From Selaginella moellendorffii (taxonomy: Eukaryota > Streptophyta > Lycopodiopsida > Selaginellales > Selaginellaceae), in assembly GCF_000143415.4 (NCBI RefSeq), contig NW_003314410.1, positions 171,826 to 235,825 on the forward strand: a stretch of DNA of 64,000 nt. The letters are read 5' to 3'. A program made the translations under genes and the position numbers. The stretch's first letter is position 1; every line of letters begins with the position of its first letter. This document shows positions 33,701-45,064 of this stretch, one piece after another. The notes below the pieces were generated by a model. That model did not search any database. It was not told where the DNA came from and saw only the letters and a list, made by a program, of their open reading frames with translations.

Positions 33701-35981
33701 TGGGTTACAATTTGCAACAAAAGCAATAAAAAACCATTTTCGGTCATTTATCTATACAACACAAGCTAACACTTGACACACACACTACCAAAAACAAACA
33801 TATACGTCTTGGCAGTGAGAGAAAAATGCTTATGGTTTTTTTTTTCTTTGTAGAATTTATCATTATATTAATATTGTCATTTCTTTCTTATAAGTGTATA
33901 TACCAGTGGCAAGATGCCATCTCTAACACCAGGCAATGTTTTCAATCAAATTCTGTAAGAAGAAGATATTAGCTTGCAAGATATTCAACACCAATAATGC
34001 AATGAGGAGGTGGTTATTGATGTTGGCAAGGACAATATAAAAGATGAAAAAGATAACTCGTATCTAGATGAGAACTAAAAGAAATAAAAAACATACTAGA
34101 ATTTCCACCATTTATTCTAATATCTAGTTCATGTAAAAAATGTTGTTTTCTATTGCTTCCATCCTTGATACTTTTCCATAAGTCAACTACTTCTCATTTC
34201 TGATAGTGAAGATGATCGAACAGAAGAAGATTCATCACATTTGGTTCTAGTTTATGATAAGAGTGACATGCAACCATTTACAGATTTAATATATCTTCTA
34301 GAGGCTAAAGATGTACCAAAGTAAGTTTTTCATATGTTTTGTTGTATGTCTTTCTAACAATTGTATATATAGGTTTAAATGTATACAAGACAATTGGTTG
34401 CAAGTGTGTAAGTAGGACATACAAAAAGTTTAGATAGTGTCACAAGCGAACATAAGATTTTAATTGCTATAAGTAGAGGAGATTAGTGCTATTGAACATG
34501 CAACAAGAGTTATGGAGATCATTACCTTGGAATCCCATGATGACAACATAATAGCCATGGTAATATGGTTGAAAACTAAGGTCCTTGGGTAGTATGGAAT
34601 GGGAGATGTAGAGCATAGTGGAGATAGTGGCTTACAAGGAGCTCTTTTCTATATTGGGTTCTCAATAAAAATGCAATATTATCTTAGCAAGAGTGATAAT
34701 GCAAACAAATATTGTGGAGGCTGACTATAAAGCTCTTTTCTGTGATGGAGGTATTAATGTTGTGGTGGAAAACTCATGTGATCCAAATGATTATGCTATT
34801 ATATAGACTGCAAGACATTGGTACTTGGAAAGATTGTAGTATAACAATACAGGCATTTTCAACTAAACAAGGATATCATAGACAAGCTATTAAGGTTTTT
34901 TAAAGTTCTGGAACAAAGTATAACCAATGTTTATATTTCCTAGTGGAGCATATAGTGTTGTGTTCATACCAAGAGGCTAGGAGAAAACTTAAGTTGGAGT
35001 TGGTGAATGTATATATTCTATATACTTTTGCTTCAATTAAAAGTCTTTTATTTCCTAGATAGTGGTAAATAATAAGTTCTCACACCTGAAGCCTCTTTTA
35101 AAACTAGATTGTCATACTCCTCAATTTTAAGTGAAGTATGCATGTGATATTGCTATAGCAATTGTGTGGGAAATGAGAACCATTTATGCCAAATGCCTAC
35201 GACAAAATGCATTCCATGGGACATTATAGCAAATACCAAGAAATGTGAATAACACTTGATTTGCTTTTCCAAGAAAGTCAAGTTTGTGTGTTTGCCGATG
35301 ATGCCTCATATTGGCATCCAAACAAACTCCAATCTCAGATGACTTTACAAGAAGCTGATCAAAAAATGGTATGAATTATAAGTTGAATATATTAAGATCT
35401 TTTAGCTATACTTTTTTATAGGCCATGTTTATTAGTTGGCTATTGTTCAAATGTTTTGAAGCTCAAACATAAATCTCTTGATTGTGTAATATAACTACAC
35501 TAACAATGGTTGCAAAGAAGATTCTAGATCCATGCAACAAAAAGCTATTATGAGATAGCCTTTGTGAAATGAACTTGAAGTTGTGTGCTCCTTGAATTTA
35601 GGATAGAGTGAACATGGTGTAAGCCATTGTAAGTCTCCAAATTATAGATGAAAAGAAGGTAGTGAAGGAGATACTAGAAAACTTGGTAATCACTTGTCGC
35701 TACTAAGTTTTGAAGATGGCTTTACAGGACTTTAATGGCAATTTATTATAAAGCATATAGCAATTGAAATGAAAACTTATAGAGGTTTTGAGTATAACTC
35801 TTCCAAATGGTTAAATAACTAAAGTAGAATAAAAAAATCCAGTTGCTTACAAATAATAAATAATTTTGTAAACTTACAAAGTTAGCGTGGCTTCTTCTTT
35901 TCATACTTTTCTTATTTGAAATATTCATCAATATTCAAAAGGCTTACCGTTGACAAGATTGAGGCCTTTGCACTTTCATGA
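30780..35981. repeat. Array spacer B (AT-rich segmental duplication)
   Basis: Collinear with spacer A but without the solo LTR. It holds no supported gene. At about 35778-35851 it carries a fragment of the LTR family in reverse orientation (GGTTTTGAGTATAACTC, GGTTAAATAACTAAAGTAG, ending GCTTACA), immediately left of the aminotransferase 3' relic. Confidence 0.7.
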
Positions 35982-36160
35982 GTTCTTCGTGTTTGCAAGG
36001 TTATTGCAAAGCGATGTAAGCTCGGTTTCCTTACTGGGTCATGGATCTGCTGGAGTTGCACTAGTTCCTGGCTCTGTGTTCTTTGGTTATGAGAGTCGGG
36101 TAGCTTTTTGTGAACTTTGGTAGTAGCGGAAACTCTTTTGCTTGCTCTGCATCTTAACAG
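35982..36160 (+). pseudogene. 3' relic of KAT-like aminotransferase (unit C)
   Basis: The same relic as in units A and B: TTTGCAAGG, GGAGTTGCACTAGTTCCTGG, TTTGGTTATGAGAG, GTAGCTTTTTG, then ATCTTAACAGG. It has lost the TAGAGTTTATCA segment still present in units B and D. Confidence 0.75.
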
Positions 36161-36195
36161 GAAACTTTATGTTTTATTTTTCATGGCCTTTTCAT

Positions 36196-37302
36196 TCAAA
36201 CTTGCAGATGGGGATGAGTTGGTTTGTACTCGGGGAGTATGATAGTCTGCGTATCATGAAACAACCAAGTCCCACTGAATGGCTCTCCTGTTACAAATGG
36301 ATTATCAACACCGTGGTACCGAGCTGTGAGGTAGTGCCAACGTAGGTTTCCAGGGATGAATGCCGGAATCGCTCTAAGGTACGCCAGAAAGTCGTGGTTG
36401 CCAGATTCCATCGCTTTCCTCGTCAGGATCTCGTGGTAATACATGAATTCTTGTTCTTTTTCCTGAATCATGGCGTTCGCCTTATCGACTGCCTGTTGAA
36501 CAGAGCGAACGGTGTGGTCCGTGAAGAGCAAGAGAAAAATTATGTTCTTGAAAGTTTTCTTCCTCAGCTCCTTTGGGAATGAAAAGATGTCGTTCACCAG
36601 CCAGATGTGATCAAACATGGCATCTATCGCCCGGAGGTACTCCTCGCTTTCCAGATCCTTGTCTCTCAGCTCCACTCCGAGGCACATCTGCGTGAAGTTA
36701 AGCATCGGCTTGACAACGAAGTCCTCCCGGCGATGCACAGCGTAAGACTCTTTCGTGAACTCCTCTTCGTCGACTTTGGCCGAGTAGCAGCCAACAAATT
36801 TCCTGTACGAGACGAGCAGCCGCTGGAAGAGGAGCGGCGACATAAGCTTCCGCAGATCTGGGACGAGCTCGGCTTGGGCGACGAGCACGGGCTTATTGGG
36901 AACTTGGGCGATGGATCTTTGACCGGAGGCAAGGCTCATGTAAGCTTCCAGGATCTCGTCCCGCTGCGAAGGCTCCTCGTCGACAGCATCGTCGAGAATG
37001 GTGATGAGCCAGGTGTACTTGGCGGCCGCTAGAGCGTGCCTGGAGTCGCCCCAAGGCACAACAAAGGTGCCGTAGAGTGGCGTCCTGCACTGGGTAAAGT
37101 ATTTCTTATCGGCAGCGGCATTGGTGGCATTGATCTTGAGGAAGCGAAAGGCCCAATCGTTCGCCTGTTTGGAGACGGAGACGTAGTTTGGGTGGCACTG
37201 CAATGGCAGCGAGCAGCGAATTTGAGGCAAGTAGATGCTCTTGCAGGCGAGGAGCTGCTCCAGAATTTGGAGACGATAGATAGAAGGCGCGGCCATTATC
37301 AT
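36196..37302 (-). CDS. MTPSL: Microbial-type terpene synthase-like (MTPSL) 3
   Basis: An intact 368-residue frame with DDAVD and NDIFSFPKE as in copy 1. Differences from copy 1 include NYVSVSK for DYASVSR near residue 39, DKKYFTQCR for EKKCFTQWR near 65, and V for I in REDFIVKP. Its start is 177 bp from the ATG of the truncated aminotransferase at 37480 on the opposite strand, as in the intact last unit. The coding frame is clean, so it is probably expressed as an active synthase. The product is unknown. Confidence 0.92.
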   Translation of the reverse strand: MIMAAPSIYRLQILEQLLACKSIYLPQIRCSLPLQCHPNYVSVSKQANDWAFRFLKINATNAAADKKYFTQCRTPLYGTFVVPWGDSRHALAAAKYTWLITILDDAVDEEPSQRDEILEAYMSLASGQRSIAQVPNKPVLVAQAELVPDLRKLMSPLLFQRLLVSYRKFVGCYSAKVDEEEFTKESYAVHRREDFVVKPMLNFTQMCLGVELRDKDLESEEYLRAIDAMFDHIWLVNDIFSFPKELRKKTFKNIIFLLLFTDHTVRSVQQAVDKANAMIQEKEQEFMYYHEILTRKAMESGNHDFLAYLRAIPAFIPGNLRWHYLTARYHGVDNPFVTGEPFSGTWLFHDTQTIILPEYKPTHPHLQV

Positions 37303-37479
37303 TCACTCTGGAGAAGAAAGAGCTAAGGGCCCTGCTTTATTGAGGCCTTGTGACATTTGATCTCCCTATTGAGGGGTGAACAGCGAGATAAACGTGACGA
37401 AGAGCTGTTGTATAGCTGTTAGAGACCTGTAGGTCGTTAGTACGACTCCATGAACCTCATTAAATAACCACATCTTCTC

Positions 37480-38249
37480 ATGGAAGAGGAGCTAGCGCAC
37501 AGGACACGGTCGTTCAAGCCGTCACCGATCCAGAAGCTCTCGCATCTCGCTCAGCAGCGCAATGCGATCAACTTAGCGGAAGGTAAAACTGATATTCTCG
37601 GGTGTTTGTGTTCTAGCGGAGAGGTTTCCCAGGGTTTCCAGATTTCCCAGCTCCGCCAGAGGTGAAGGAGGCCGCAAGGGATGCCATTGGAGCAGACTTC
37701 AATCAGTACAGGTGGTTTGGGAGCTCGTTTTGCATGGTTTCTTACATTTCTTTTTCACAAGGCATGTACAAGGTGTTTGCAACAAAGTGGCCGAGCATTT
37801 TGAGCATTTCCAGGGTGTGAAGGTTGACTCCAAGTCCGACATTGTGCTTTGCTGCGGTCAATCGGAAGCTCTCGCTGCCGTGACTTTCGCTAGTGAGTTC
37901 GAACAGATCTTCATTTTCACTCTTGGTCCTCTTCTTTTAGTTGTTGATCGTGACGACGAAGTGATTCTTTTGGAACCGGTCTATGAGACGTACGAATCTT
38001 GCATCATAATGGCTGGAGGCAAGCCAGTTGAGCCAACTGGCTGATGAATCTTCATCGCTAATATACTTTCCTTCTCTGTTGCCATACAGGTTTTCGTGCC
38101 TTTAACGCCTCTGCTGTGGACGTTGGATTCAGAGAAGCTCAAAAGGAGCATCACCTCTAGAACCAAGGCGATTGTGATTAACAGGTATCTTGAGTAGCTT
38201 TCCTTGTGTCCTGGACTCGGTCAGCCCTCAATCTGACAATCTGACTGGA
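37480..38249 (+). pseudogene. 5' half of KAT-like aminotransferase (unit C)
   Basis: Corresponds to exons 1-5 and the following intron of the intact gene at 41948: ATG, RTRSFKPSPIQK, FPDFPAPPEV, VLCCGQSEALA, VILLEPVYETYE, then FVPLTPLLWTLD. Splice sites are retained, and a 15-bp in-frame deletion is present near the start. Homology fades in the start of exon 6 (CAGCCCTCAATCTGACAATCTGACTGGA against CAGCCCTCACAATCCGACTGGA), then unrelated spacer sequence follows. The PLP-binding Lys exon is gone. Confidence 0.85.
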
Positions 38250-39500
38250 GCGATATATGGCATTGTAGCCGTACACTTGGCTCTCACACTTTTATTTTAT
38301 TTTAATATAGTCTAATTTCATTTTATTATGACAATAATCTAGGGTTAGGGCCACCCCTGTTTAGGGTTTGGTGTAATTATGATTACACTTTTGCCTTTTA
38401 TTCTCCTGCTATCTTCATCATGTAGGTGTTCTAGCATTTTCATTGCTTTTCTTTTGTTTTAGGCACATGGGTTAAAAATGATGAAAAGAGGGGAAACCTA
38501 AAGGAGGGATCCTCCAAATGTGGGTAATGCTCTATTGTTGTTATGCCTTAGCACATGAGCAAGTTTAGAGAATGATTATAAAAAACCCTCTCACCCATAT
38601 ACAGTCTACATCCCATTCCCATCCTTCTTCTAATTGGAGGTTTTCTTTCACACTTGTCCAACATGATTAATGTGAGCAACAGTAGCAACAACAATAATAA
38701 CAATATACACAATTTCAAATCTCTTGATTGAATACCAACACACGCATTGGCTTGCATACTCCTAGACCATCTTCTTTTTTAAGGCCACATAACATCACCA
38801 AGCACACACCAACATGGTCAACTCCAACTCTCAAAAGGATGTATGTGAGTGGTTAACTTTTTGTGTTTCCTATTTGCAATGCTCACTTTTTAATGGTTTT
38901 TTTTAGTCACAATTTGATACATTTGCCACACTAGTGTCTAGACAACACTTGACAAGTAGATTTTCTAGCCCCTAGCACTACACTCTCTTGATGGGCTCCT
39001 TAACATCTTTTGAAGGTCTAATGATGGATTGCTATTGAGAGGTGGTAGCTTATGCATTGCCAACTGAGCCATCAGTAAGATTTATTTCTTTGAAGTTTTT
39101 CATAGCTAAAATGTCTCCATTCAGACTCTAGGTGGCTAACATTAAGAACCTTGCGTGAAGATTATAAAGATCATGGATATCAAGTTTAAGCTATCAGAGT
39201 GTTTAGAATAGAGTAGTGTGTACTAGATAAATGCTTTTATTCAAGAGATGACACAATATGATATTTGTGATATGCTCCAATGTCCTTCACACAACTTACT
39301 GGCCAATTTATTTACACCACTTGATGCTTTTGTGAAGTAGTTTTGCAAGATATAAGGAATATCAATGCATGTTGAGACTCAAGTTTGGAGAGAGCTCTTT
39401 GAAACTTTGCTTTTGGAATACTATGATTACATAGGCTATAATTTGCAAAAGTGAAATAGAAAACTATCTTTAGTTATCTATTTATACAATACATAGTAAG
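38250..39500. repeat. Array spacer C, partial copy
   Basis: From about 38450 to 39490 it matches spacers A and B (for example GGGAAACC...GGATCCTCCAAATGTGG, and GAGACTCAAGTTTGGAGAGAGCTCT at about 39374), but with many more indels. It is an older or less-homogenised copy. No gene is seen. Confidence 0.65.
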
Positions 39501-40312
39501 AGAGGTTTATGGAATTAGTTTGGCCAAAAAAGGCTAATGTGACCAAGGAAAGCTACACTTAATATAACCCATGTGAATATAAATAGACGAGTGGGGTAAT
39601 TTAGTGACGTGTTCAAAAATTAATTGCTCCCCCCAAAAGATGAAATGATTGATGCTTGCAATACTTACTTGGATACCTTATGTAGCTCATTAGAACCTAG
39701 TTTTAGTTACATGGCTAGAGCACTCTAGTGGTGGAAGGTGGGGGGAGTACCCATGAAACTCATGTTATGCCACAATGAAACTCATGTTATGTCACAATGT
39801 TTCAAAATGTCATTCTAAAATCCTAGATTATAGAATGGAAAAGGAGTAATTTTTTTGCTTAGTGATTAAAAATATGATTACATAGTGAAGAAGTTCTAAA
39901 AGTTAATGGAATTTAATGGATGGGTCTTTAAACCCTAGACCAGTGGTGGTGTTAATAAGCATTGCCATAAATGAAAATAAACTTGGTGGGGATCGAAAAA
40001 TGAATATTAGAGAATGGTGTTCTTTATGTCTTGAGACATCTTAAAGATGCTAAGATATAGTCATTGGATGACTACTCATAAATAGATGGCCTAGTTTGGA
40101 AAAATGAGATTGTGGTACAAATGGTCTTGGAAATATTAAAAATGTATATAACCTTCATGTAGGATTTTACATGTGAAACACTTAGACCAAGTGTGAGGTC
40201 AATATAATCGTGAGAACACATATAAAGCTAGCAAATGCCCTAAATTGAGGTTAAATGGTCAAAAACATAATTAAATGACTGAACTAGAATGCAAAATTTA
40301 TTCATTTATAAA
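39500..40312 (+). mobile_element. Degenerate LTR fragment, opposite orientation
   Basis: Its reverse complement matches the first half of the LTRs at 4306 and 25497. Shared phrases read on the plus strand include GTTTGGCCAAAAAAGGCTAA, GGCTAGAGCA...GGAAGGTGGGGGGAGTACCC, and GATGACTACTCATAAATAGATGGCC. It ends in a degraded version of the AGTAGAATGGAAAATTTA...GCTTACA terminus at about 40312. The polypyrimidine half is missing. Confidence 0.7.
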
Positions 40313-40389
40313 TAATAAATAATTTTGTGTGGCAATATTCAAAAAACTTACAATTAACTAGATTGAGGCCTTTTCACTTTCATGAAAAA

Positions 40390-40583
40390 ATCAAGGTTTT
40401 CATGTTTGCAAGGTTAATGCAGAACAATGTAAGCTCAATTTCCTTACTGAGTTGGTTTCAAGTAGAGTTTATCATGGACCTGCTGGAGTTGCAGTCTGTG
40501 TTCTTTGGTTATGAGAATCAGGTAGCTTTTTGTGAACTTTGGTAGTAGCCGAAACTCTTTTGCTTGCTCTGCATCTTAACAGG
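40390..40583 (+). pseudogene. 3' relic of KAT-like aminotransferase (unit D)
   Basis: Matches the ends of exons 9 and 10 of the intact gene (TTTTCATGTTTGCAAGGTTAATGCAG, GTAAGC, TAGAGTTTATCATGGACCTG, TTTGGTTATGAGAATC, then ATCTTAACAGG), with internal deletions. Confidence 0.75.
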
Positions 40584-40617
40584 AAACTTTATGTTTTATT
40601 TTTCATGGCCTTTTCAT

Positions 40618-41724
40618 TCAAACTTGCAGATGGGGATGAGTTGGTTTGTACTCGGGGAGTATGATAGTCTGTGTATCATGAAACAACCAAGTCCCACTGA
40701 ATGGCTCTCCTGTTACAAATGGATTATCAACACCGTGGTACCGAGCTGCGAGGTAGTGCCAACGTAGATTTCCAGGGATGAAAGCCGGAATCGCTCTAAG
40801 GTACGCCAGAAAGTCGTGGTTGCCAGATTCCATCGCTTTCCTCGTCAGGATCTCGTGGTAATACATGAATTCTTGTTCTTTTTCCTGAATCATGGCGTTC
40901 GCCTTATCAACTGCCTGTTGAACAGAGCGAACGGTGTGGTCCGTGAAGAGCAAGAGAAAAATTATGTTCTTGAAAGTTTTCTTCCTCAGCTCCTTTGGGA
41001 ATGAAAAGATGTCGTTCACCAGCCACATATGATCAAACATGGCATCTATTGCCCGGAGGTACTCCTCGCTTTCCAGATCCTTGTCTCTCAGCTCGACTCC
41101 CAGGCACATCTGCGTGAAGTTAAGCATCGGCTTGACAACGTAGTCCTCCCGGCGATGCACAGCGTAAGACTCTTTCGTGAACTCCTCTTCGTCGACTTTG
41201 GCCGAGTAGCAGCCAACAAATTTCCTGTACGAGACGAGCAGCCGCTGGAAGAGGAGCGGCGACATGAGCTTCCGCAGATCCGGGACGAGCTCGGCTTGGG
41301 CGACGAGCACGGGTTTGTTGGGAACTTGGGCGATGGATCTTTGACCGGAGGCAAGGCTCATGTAAGCTTCCAGGATCTCGTCCCGCTGCGAAGGCTCCTC
41401 GTCGACAGCATCGTCGAGAATGGTGATGAGCCAGGTGTACTTGGCGGCCGCTAGAGCGTGCCTGGAGTTGCCCCAAGGCACAACAAAGGTGCCGTAGAGT
41501 GGCATCCTCCACTGGGTGAAGTATTTCTTATCGGCAGCGGCATTGGTGGCATTGATCTTGAGGAAGCGAAAGGCCCAATCGTTCGCCTGTCTGGAGACGG
41601 AGGCGTAGTCTGGGTGGCACTGCAATGGCAGCGAGCAGCGAATTTGAGGCAAGTAGATGCTCTTGCAGGCGAGGAGCTGCTCAAGAATTTGGGGACGACA
41701 GATAGAAGGCGCGGCCATTCGCAT
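40618..41724 (-). CDS. MTPSL: Microbial-type terpene synthase-like (MTPSL) 4
   Basis: An intact 368-residue frame starting MRMAAPSICRPQ. DDAVD, NDIFSFPKE and the RWHYLAARY element are all present. It differs from the other copies at a handful of residues (WRMPLYGTFVVPWGNS, REDYVVKP). It is divergent from the intact aminotransferase, with 223 bp between the start codons, and so represents the least rearranged module in the array. Being head-to-head, the two genes could share regulatory sequence. Confidence 0.93.
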   Translation of the reverse strand: MRMAAPSICRPQILEQLLACKSIYLPQIRCSLPLQCHPDYASVSRQANDWAFRFLKINATNAAADKKYFTQWRMPLYGTFVVPWGNSRHALAAAKYTWLITILDDAVDEEPSQRDEILEAYMSLASGQRSIAQVPNKPVLVAQAELVPDLRKLMSPLLFQRLLVSYRKFVGCYSAKVDEEEFTKESYAVHRREDYVVKPMLNFTQMCLGVELRDKDLESEEYLRAIDAMFDHMWLVNDIFSFPKELRKKTFKNIIFLLLFTDHTVRSVQQAVDKANAMIQEKEQEFMYYHEILTRKAMESGNHDFLAYLRAIPAFIPGNLRWHYLAARYHGVDNPFVTGEPFSGTWLFHDTQTIILPEYKPTHPHLQV

Positions 41725-41947
41725 TCACTCTGGAGAAGAACGAGCTTAAGCCCCTCCTTTATTGAGGCCTAGTGACATTTGATCTCTCTATTGAGGTGTG
41801 ACCAGCGAGATAAACGTGACATTTGATCTCTCTATTGAGGTGTGACCAGCGATATAAACGTGAGGAAGAGCTCTTGTATAGCTGTTAGAGGCCTGTAGGT
41901 CCTGTTAGTACGACTCCATGAACCTCATTAAATAACCACATCTTCTC
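41725..41947. promoter_or_regulatory. Divergent MTPSL-aminotransferase intergenic region with 44-bp tandem duplication
   Basis: Two adjacent 44-bp units (41772-41815 and 41816-41859, one mismatch) begin GTGACATTTGATCTCTC. The equivalent region of unit C (37303-37479) has a single such unit. The rest is well conserved between units C and D, including a CTCCATGAACCTCATTAAATAACC stretch just before the aminotransferase ATG. The regulatory role is inferred from position only. Confidence 0.6.
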
Positions 41948-43599
41948 ATGGAAGAGGAGGGTTTTTGCCGCTGGCTAGCGCACAGGACACGGTCGTTCAA
42001 GCCGTCACCGATACAGAAGCTCTCGCATCTCGCTCAGCAGCGCAATGCGATCAATCTAGCGGAAGGTAAAACTGATATTCTCGGGTGTTTGTGTTCTAGC
42101 GGAGAGGTTTTCCAGGGTTTCCAGATTTCCCAGCTCCGCCAGAGGTGAAGGAGGCCGCAAGGGATGCCATTGGAGCAGACTTCAATCAGTACAGGTGGTT
42201 TGGGAGCTCGTTTTGCATGGTTTCTTACATTTCTTTTTCACAAGGCATGTACAAGGTGTTTGCGACAAAGTGGCCGAGCATTTTGAGCATTTCCAGGGTG
42301 TGAAGGTTGACTCCAAGTCCGGCATTGTGCTTTGCTGCGGTCAATCGGAAGCTCTCGCTGCCGCGACTTTCGCTGGTGAGTTCGAACAGATCTTCTTTTT
42401 CACTCTTGGTCCTCTTCTTTTAGTTGTTGATCGTGACGACGAAGTGATTCTCTTGGAACCGGTCTATGAGACGTACGAATCTTGCATCATAATGGCTGGA
42501 GGCAAGCCAGTTAAGCCAACTGGCTGATGAATCTTCATTGCTAATATACTTTCCTTCTCTGTTGCCATGCAGGTTTTCGTGCCTTTAACGCCTCCGCTGT
42601 GGACGTTGGATTCAGAGAAGCTCGAAAGGAGCATCACCTCTAGAACCAAGGCGATTGTGATTAACAGGTATCTCGAGTGGCTTTCCTTGTGTTCTTGACT
42701 CGGTATGCGATTGTGGCAGCCCTCACAATCCGACTGGAAAGGTTTTTGCGATAGAGGAACTTAAAGAGATAGCGCAGCTCTGTTGTAAGCACGATCTACT
42801 TGCTATAACAGACGAGGTAGTAGAGAAAGGATCTTTCCATGGGTTACGCATTTTTAACAGGTGTACGAGCACATAGTGTTTCCTGGAGCAACACACGTGA
42901 GTATTGCATCACTGCCAGGCATGCTCGAGAGGACGATAGTCACCTCTTCGATTTCAAAGACATACTCGGTGACTGGTATGGATGTCAAGATGCGTAATTC
43001 TTGCTGCTATTCTACCTATTCCGTGAAGGGTGGCGTGTTGGCTGGGCTATAGCACCGATTCAGCTGGCGTCTGCCATAAGAAACATACACGTCAAGCTTA
43101 CGGATTCCGCTCCTTCACCTTTCCAAGTGGCGGCTTTGGTCGCGTTGCAGAGCAGTCACGATTTCTATGCAAAGCTCAAAAATGTAAGATTCATGAAAAT
43201 TTTGTTTTGTTTCCGACAGTCTTTGTACTTTGTGTGCAGTGCTACCGGGAAAGAGGCGAATACATAAAGAAAGTCCTAGTTGAAGCTGGTTTTGAGGTAC
43301 CGTTTGCGGCTCAGGGATCGTTTTTCGTCTTTGCAAGGTTGCCGGATGCTATGAAGCAAAACGATGTAAGCCCCCGGATTTTCACTCAGCTCAGTTCTTT
43401 GAATTGTTTTGTTCAGATAGAGTTTGTCACGGATCTAATAAACCGCGCTGGAGTTGCACTAGTTCCTGGCTCCGCTTTCTTTCGATCGAACGAACTTGGT
43501 TATGAGAATCGCTACGTGAGAGTAGCTTTTTGCAAAGAGATGGCAACTTTGGTAGCAGCCGAAAGAGCATTGAAGAAGGCAAAACCTTTTGCTTTGTAA
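41948..43599 (+). CDS. Class I aminotransferase, kynurenine aminotransferase-like
   Basis: Ten exons (41948-42065, 42116-42194, 42245-42375, 42424-42509, 42573-42667, 42720-42816, 42861-42975, 43029-43183, 43240-43365, 43417-43599) join in frame to 394 residues, the normal length for this PLP fold-type I family. Landmarks are INLAEGFPDFPAPPEV, QYRHVQGV, SPHNPTGK with the PLP-contacting Asn, ITDEVYEHI with the pyridine-N Asp, SISKTYSVTGWRVGW with the Schiff-base Lys (about residue 235), and YVRVAFC with the carboxylate-binding Arg. It transfers an amino group between an amino acid and a 2-oxo acid. The substrate (kynurenine, Gln, Met or an aromatic amino acid) cannot be told. No targeting peptide is obvious. 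It is the only complete copy in the array. Confidence 0.92.
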
Positions 43600-43954
43600 T
43601 CTTAACAGAAGACTATCTAATTCTTCCTGCTTGCTTGCACACTCTTTCTTGAATGACTTACTGTTATAGCATTCAAACTTGATGTGCTGCTACCATCATT
43701 CCTTTTTGCCAAAATTTCTTAAAGAAGGAATCAATCTCCATAAGAAGTACTAAATGGATCTCAACTGACAAACGAATCATCTTGTTCGAATATAAAAGAA
43801 TACTTTTCTTTTTAAAACTAAAGAGAAAATAAGTTCTTTGATGATGTTATAAAAATTGTAGTCAATAGCCATTGTACAATTTATTGATAAAATCAGAGTA
43901 TATATTAAATGTGTTACTAAATATATAGAGCATCCAAATGACTTAATAAAAAGT
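43600..43954. other. 3' flank of the aminotransferase
   Basis: Begins with the ATCTTAACAG phrase found in all the relics. The rest is AT-rich; nothing else is seen. Confidence 0.4.
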
Positions 43955-44676
43955 GAGGTAGTGACAATGTAGATTTCCAGGGATAAAAGCCGGAATCGCT
44001 CGAAGGTACGCAAGAAAGTCGCGGTTGCCAAATTCCATCGCGTTCTTCTTCAACATTGACTTATGGATCCAAACATCTTCTCTTTCATGAACTCCTCTTC
44101 GTCGACTTTGGCAGAGTAACAGCCGACAAATTTCCTGTACGAGGCGAGGAGCCTCTGGAAGAGGAGCGGCGACATGAGCTCCCGCAGATCCGCGACGAGC
44201 TCGGCCTGGGCGACGAGCACGGGCTTGTTGGGAACTTGGGCGATGGATCTTTCACCGGAGGCGAGGCTCAGATGAGTTTTTTATATGTTTTACTAATAGC
44301 CACGATCTAGTCTTATAGATCAAACACTTGTATGCCAACATGTTTTGGACCCGTCCACGTTTTTGGTGTAGGCTTGTCTCGCCGCAAGAACAGTATCGTC
44401 GAGAATGGTGATGAGCCAGGCGGGCCTGGAGTCGCTCCAAGGCACGGTGAAGGTGCCAAAGAGTGGGATCCTCCATTGAGTGAAGGCTTTCTTATCGGCA
44501 TTGGTGGTGATTTTGAGGAAGCCAAGTGCCCAATCGTTTGCCTGTTTGGAGACGGAGACATAGTCTGGGTGTCCACTGCAATGGCAGCGAGCAGCGAATT
44601 TGAGGCAAGTAGAATACAGGCGTGGAGCTGCTCCAGAATATGGAGACGATAGAGAGAAGGCACGGCCATTATCATC
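43955..44676 (-). pseudogene. MTPSL 5 relic
   Basis: Three blocks in MTPSL order. 43955-44044 is C-terminal (the AYLRAIPAFIPG region), 44087-44275 is central (FVGCYSAKVDEEEF back to SIAQVPNKPVLVAQAELV), and 44388-44676 is N-terminal (ITILDD back to the start). The whole stretch holding NDIFSFPKE is deleted. About 110 bp at 44276-44387 replace the region just after ILDD. Indels shift the frame in the N-terminal block. It is more diverged than the other four and marks the right end of the array. Confidence 0.82.
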
Positions 44677-45064
44677 CAATCCACTCTTTCGAGACTTTTC
44701 TTTCCTTGGAGATTTATCACAGGGCATCAACAATACATGAGAAACATGCCAAACATGGCACAGTGATTCATATACTGTTTATATGGTGGCACAGCGTCAA
44801 GAAGCAAAGGATTCCAAAGACAATATCATCCACAGTGGCTTTGCATTATATAAAAACTTTACAACATTTTAGGCCTGTCAACTATCTTCCAGATTTGCAG
44901 TATATACATGGCGCACATATCTAACAAATTGATCATAGCCTTCCACATTGGACAATTAATACCATCATTTTTTGTTCGGGATGTCTGTGGTTCGAGTCAC
45001 GAAGAGACCAGTTAGGGTTTATACGAAATGTATAGGGTTTAAGCAGGAAATGCGGTGATCGGTG
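44677..45064. other. Intergenic, right flank of the array
   Basis: AT-rich, no gene seen; ends in the leader of the ribosomal protein gene. Confidence 0.35.

Noticed and set aside
44975..45015. GTGGTTCGAGTCAC resembling a tRNA T-arm
   Set aside because: No matching acceptor, D or anticodon arms around it.
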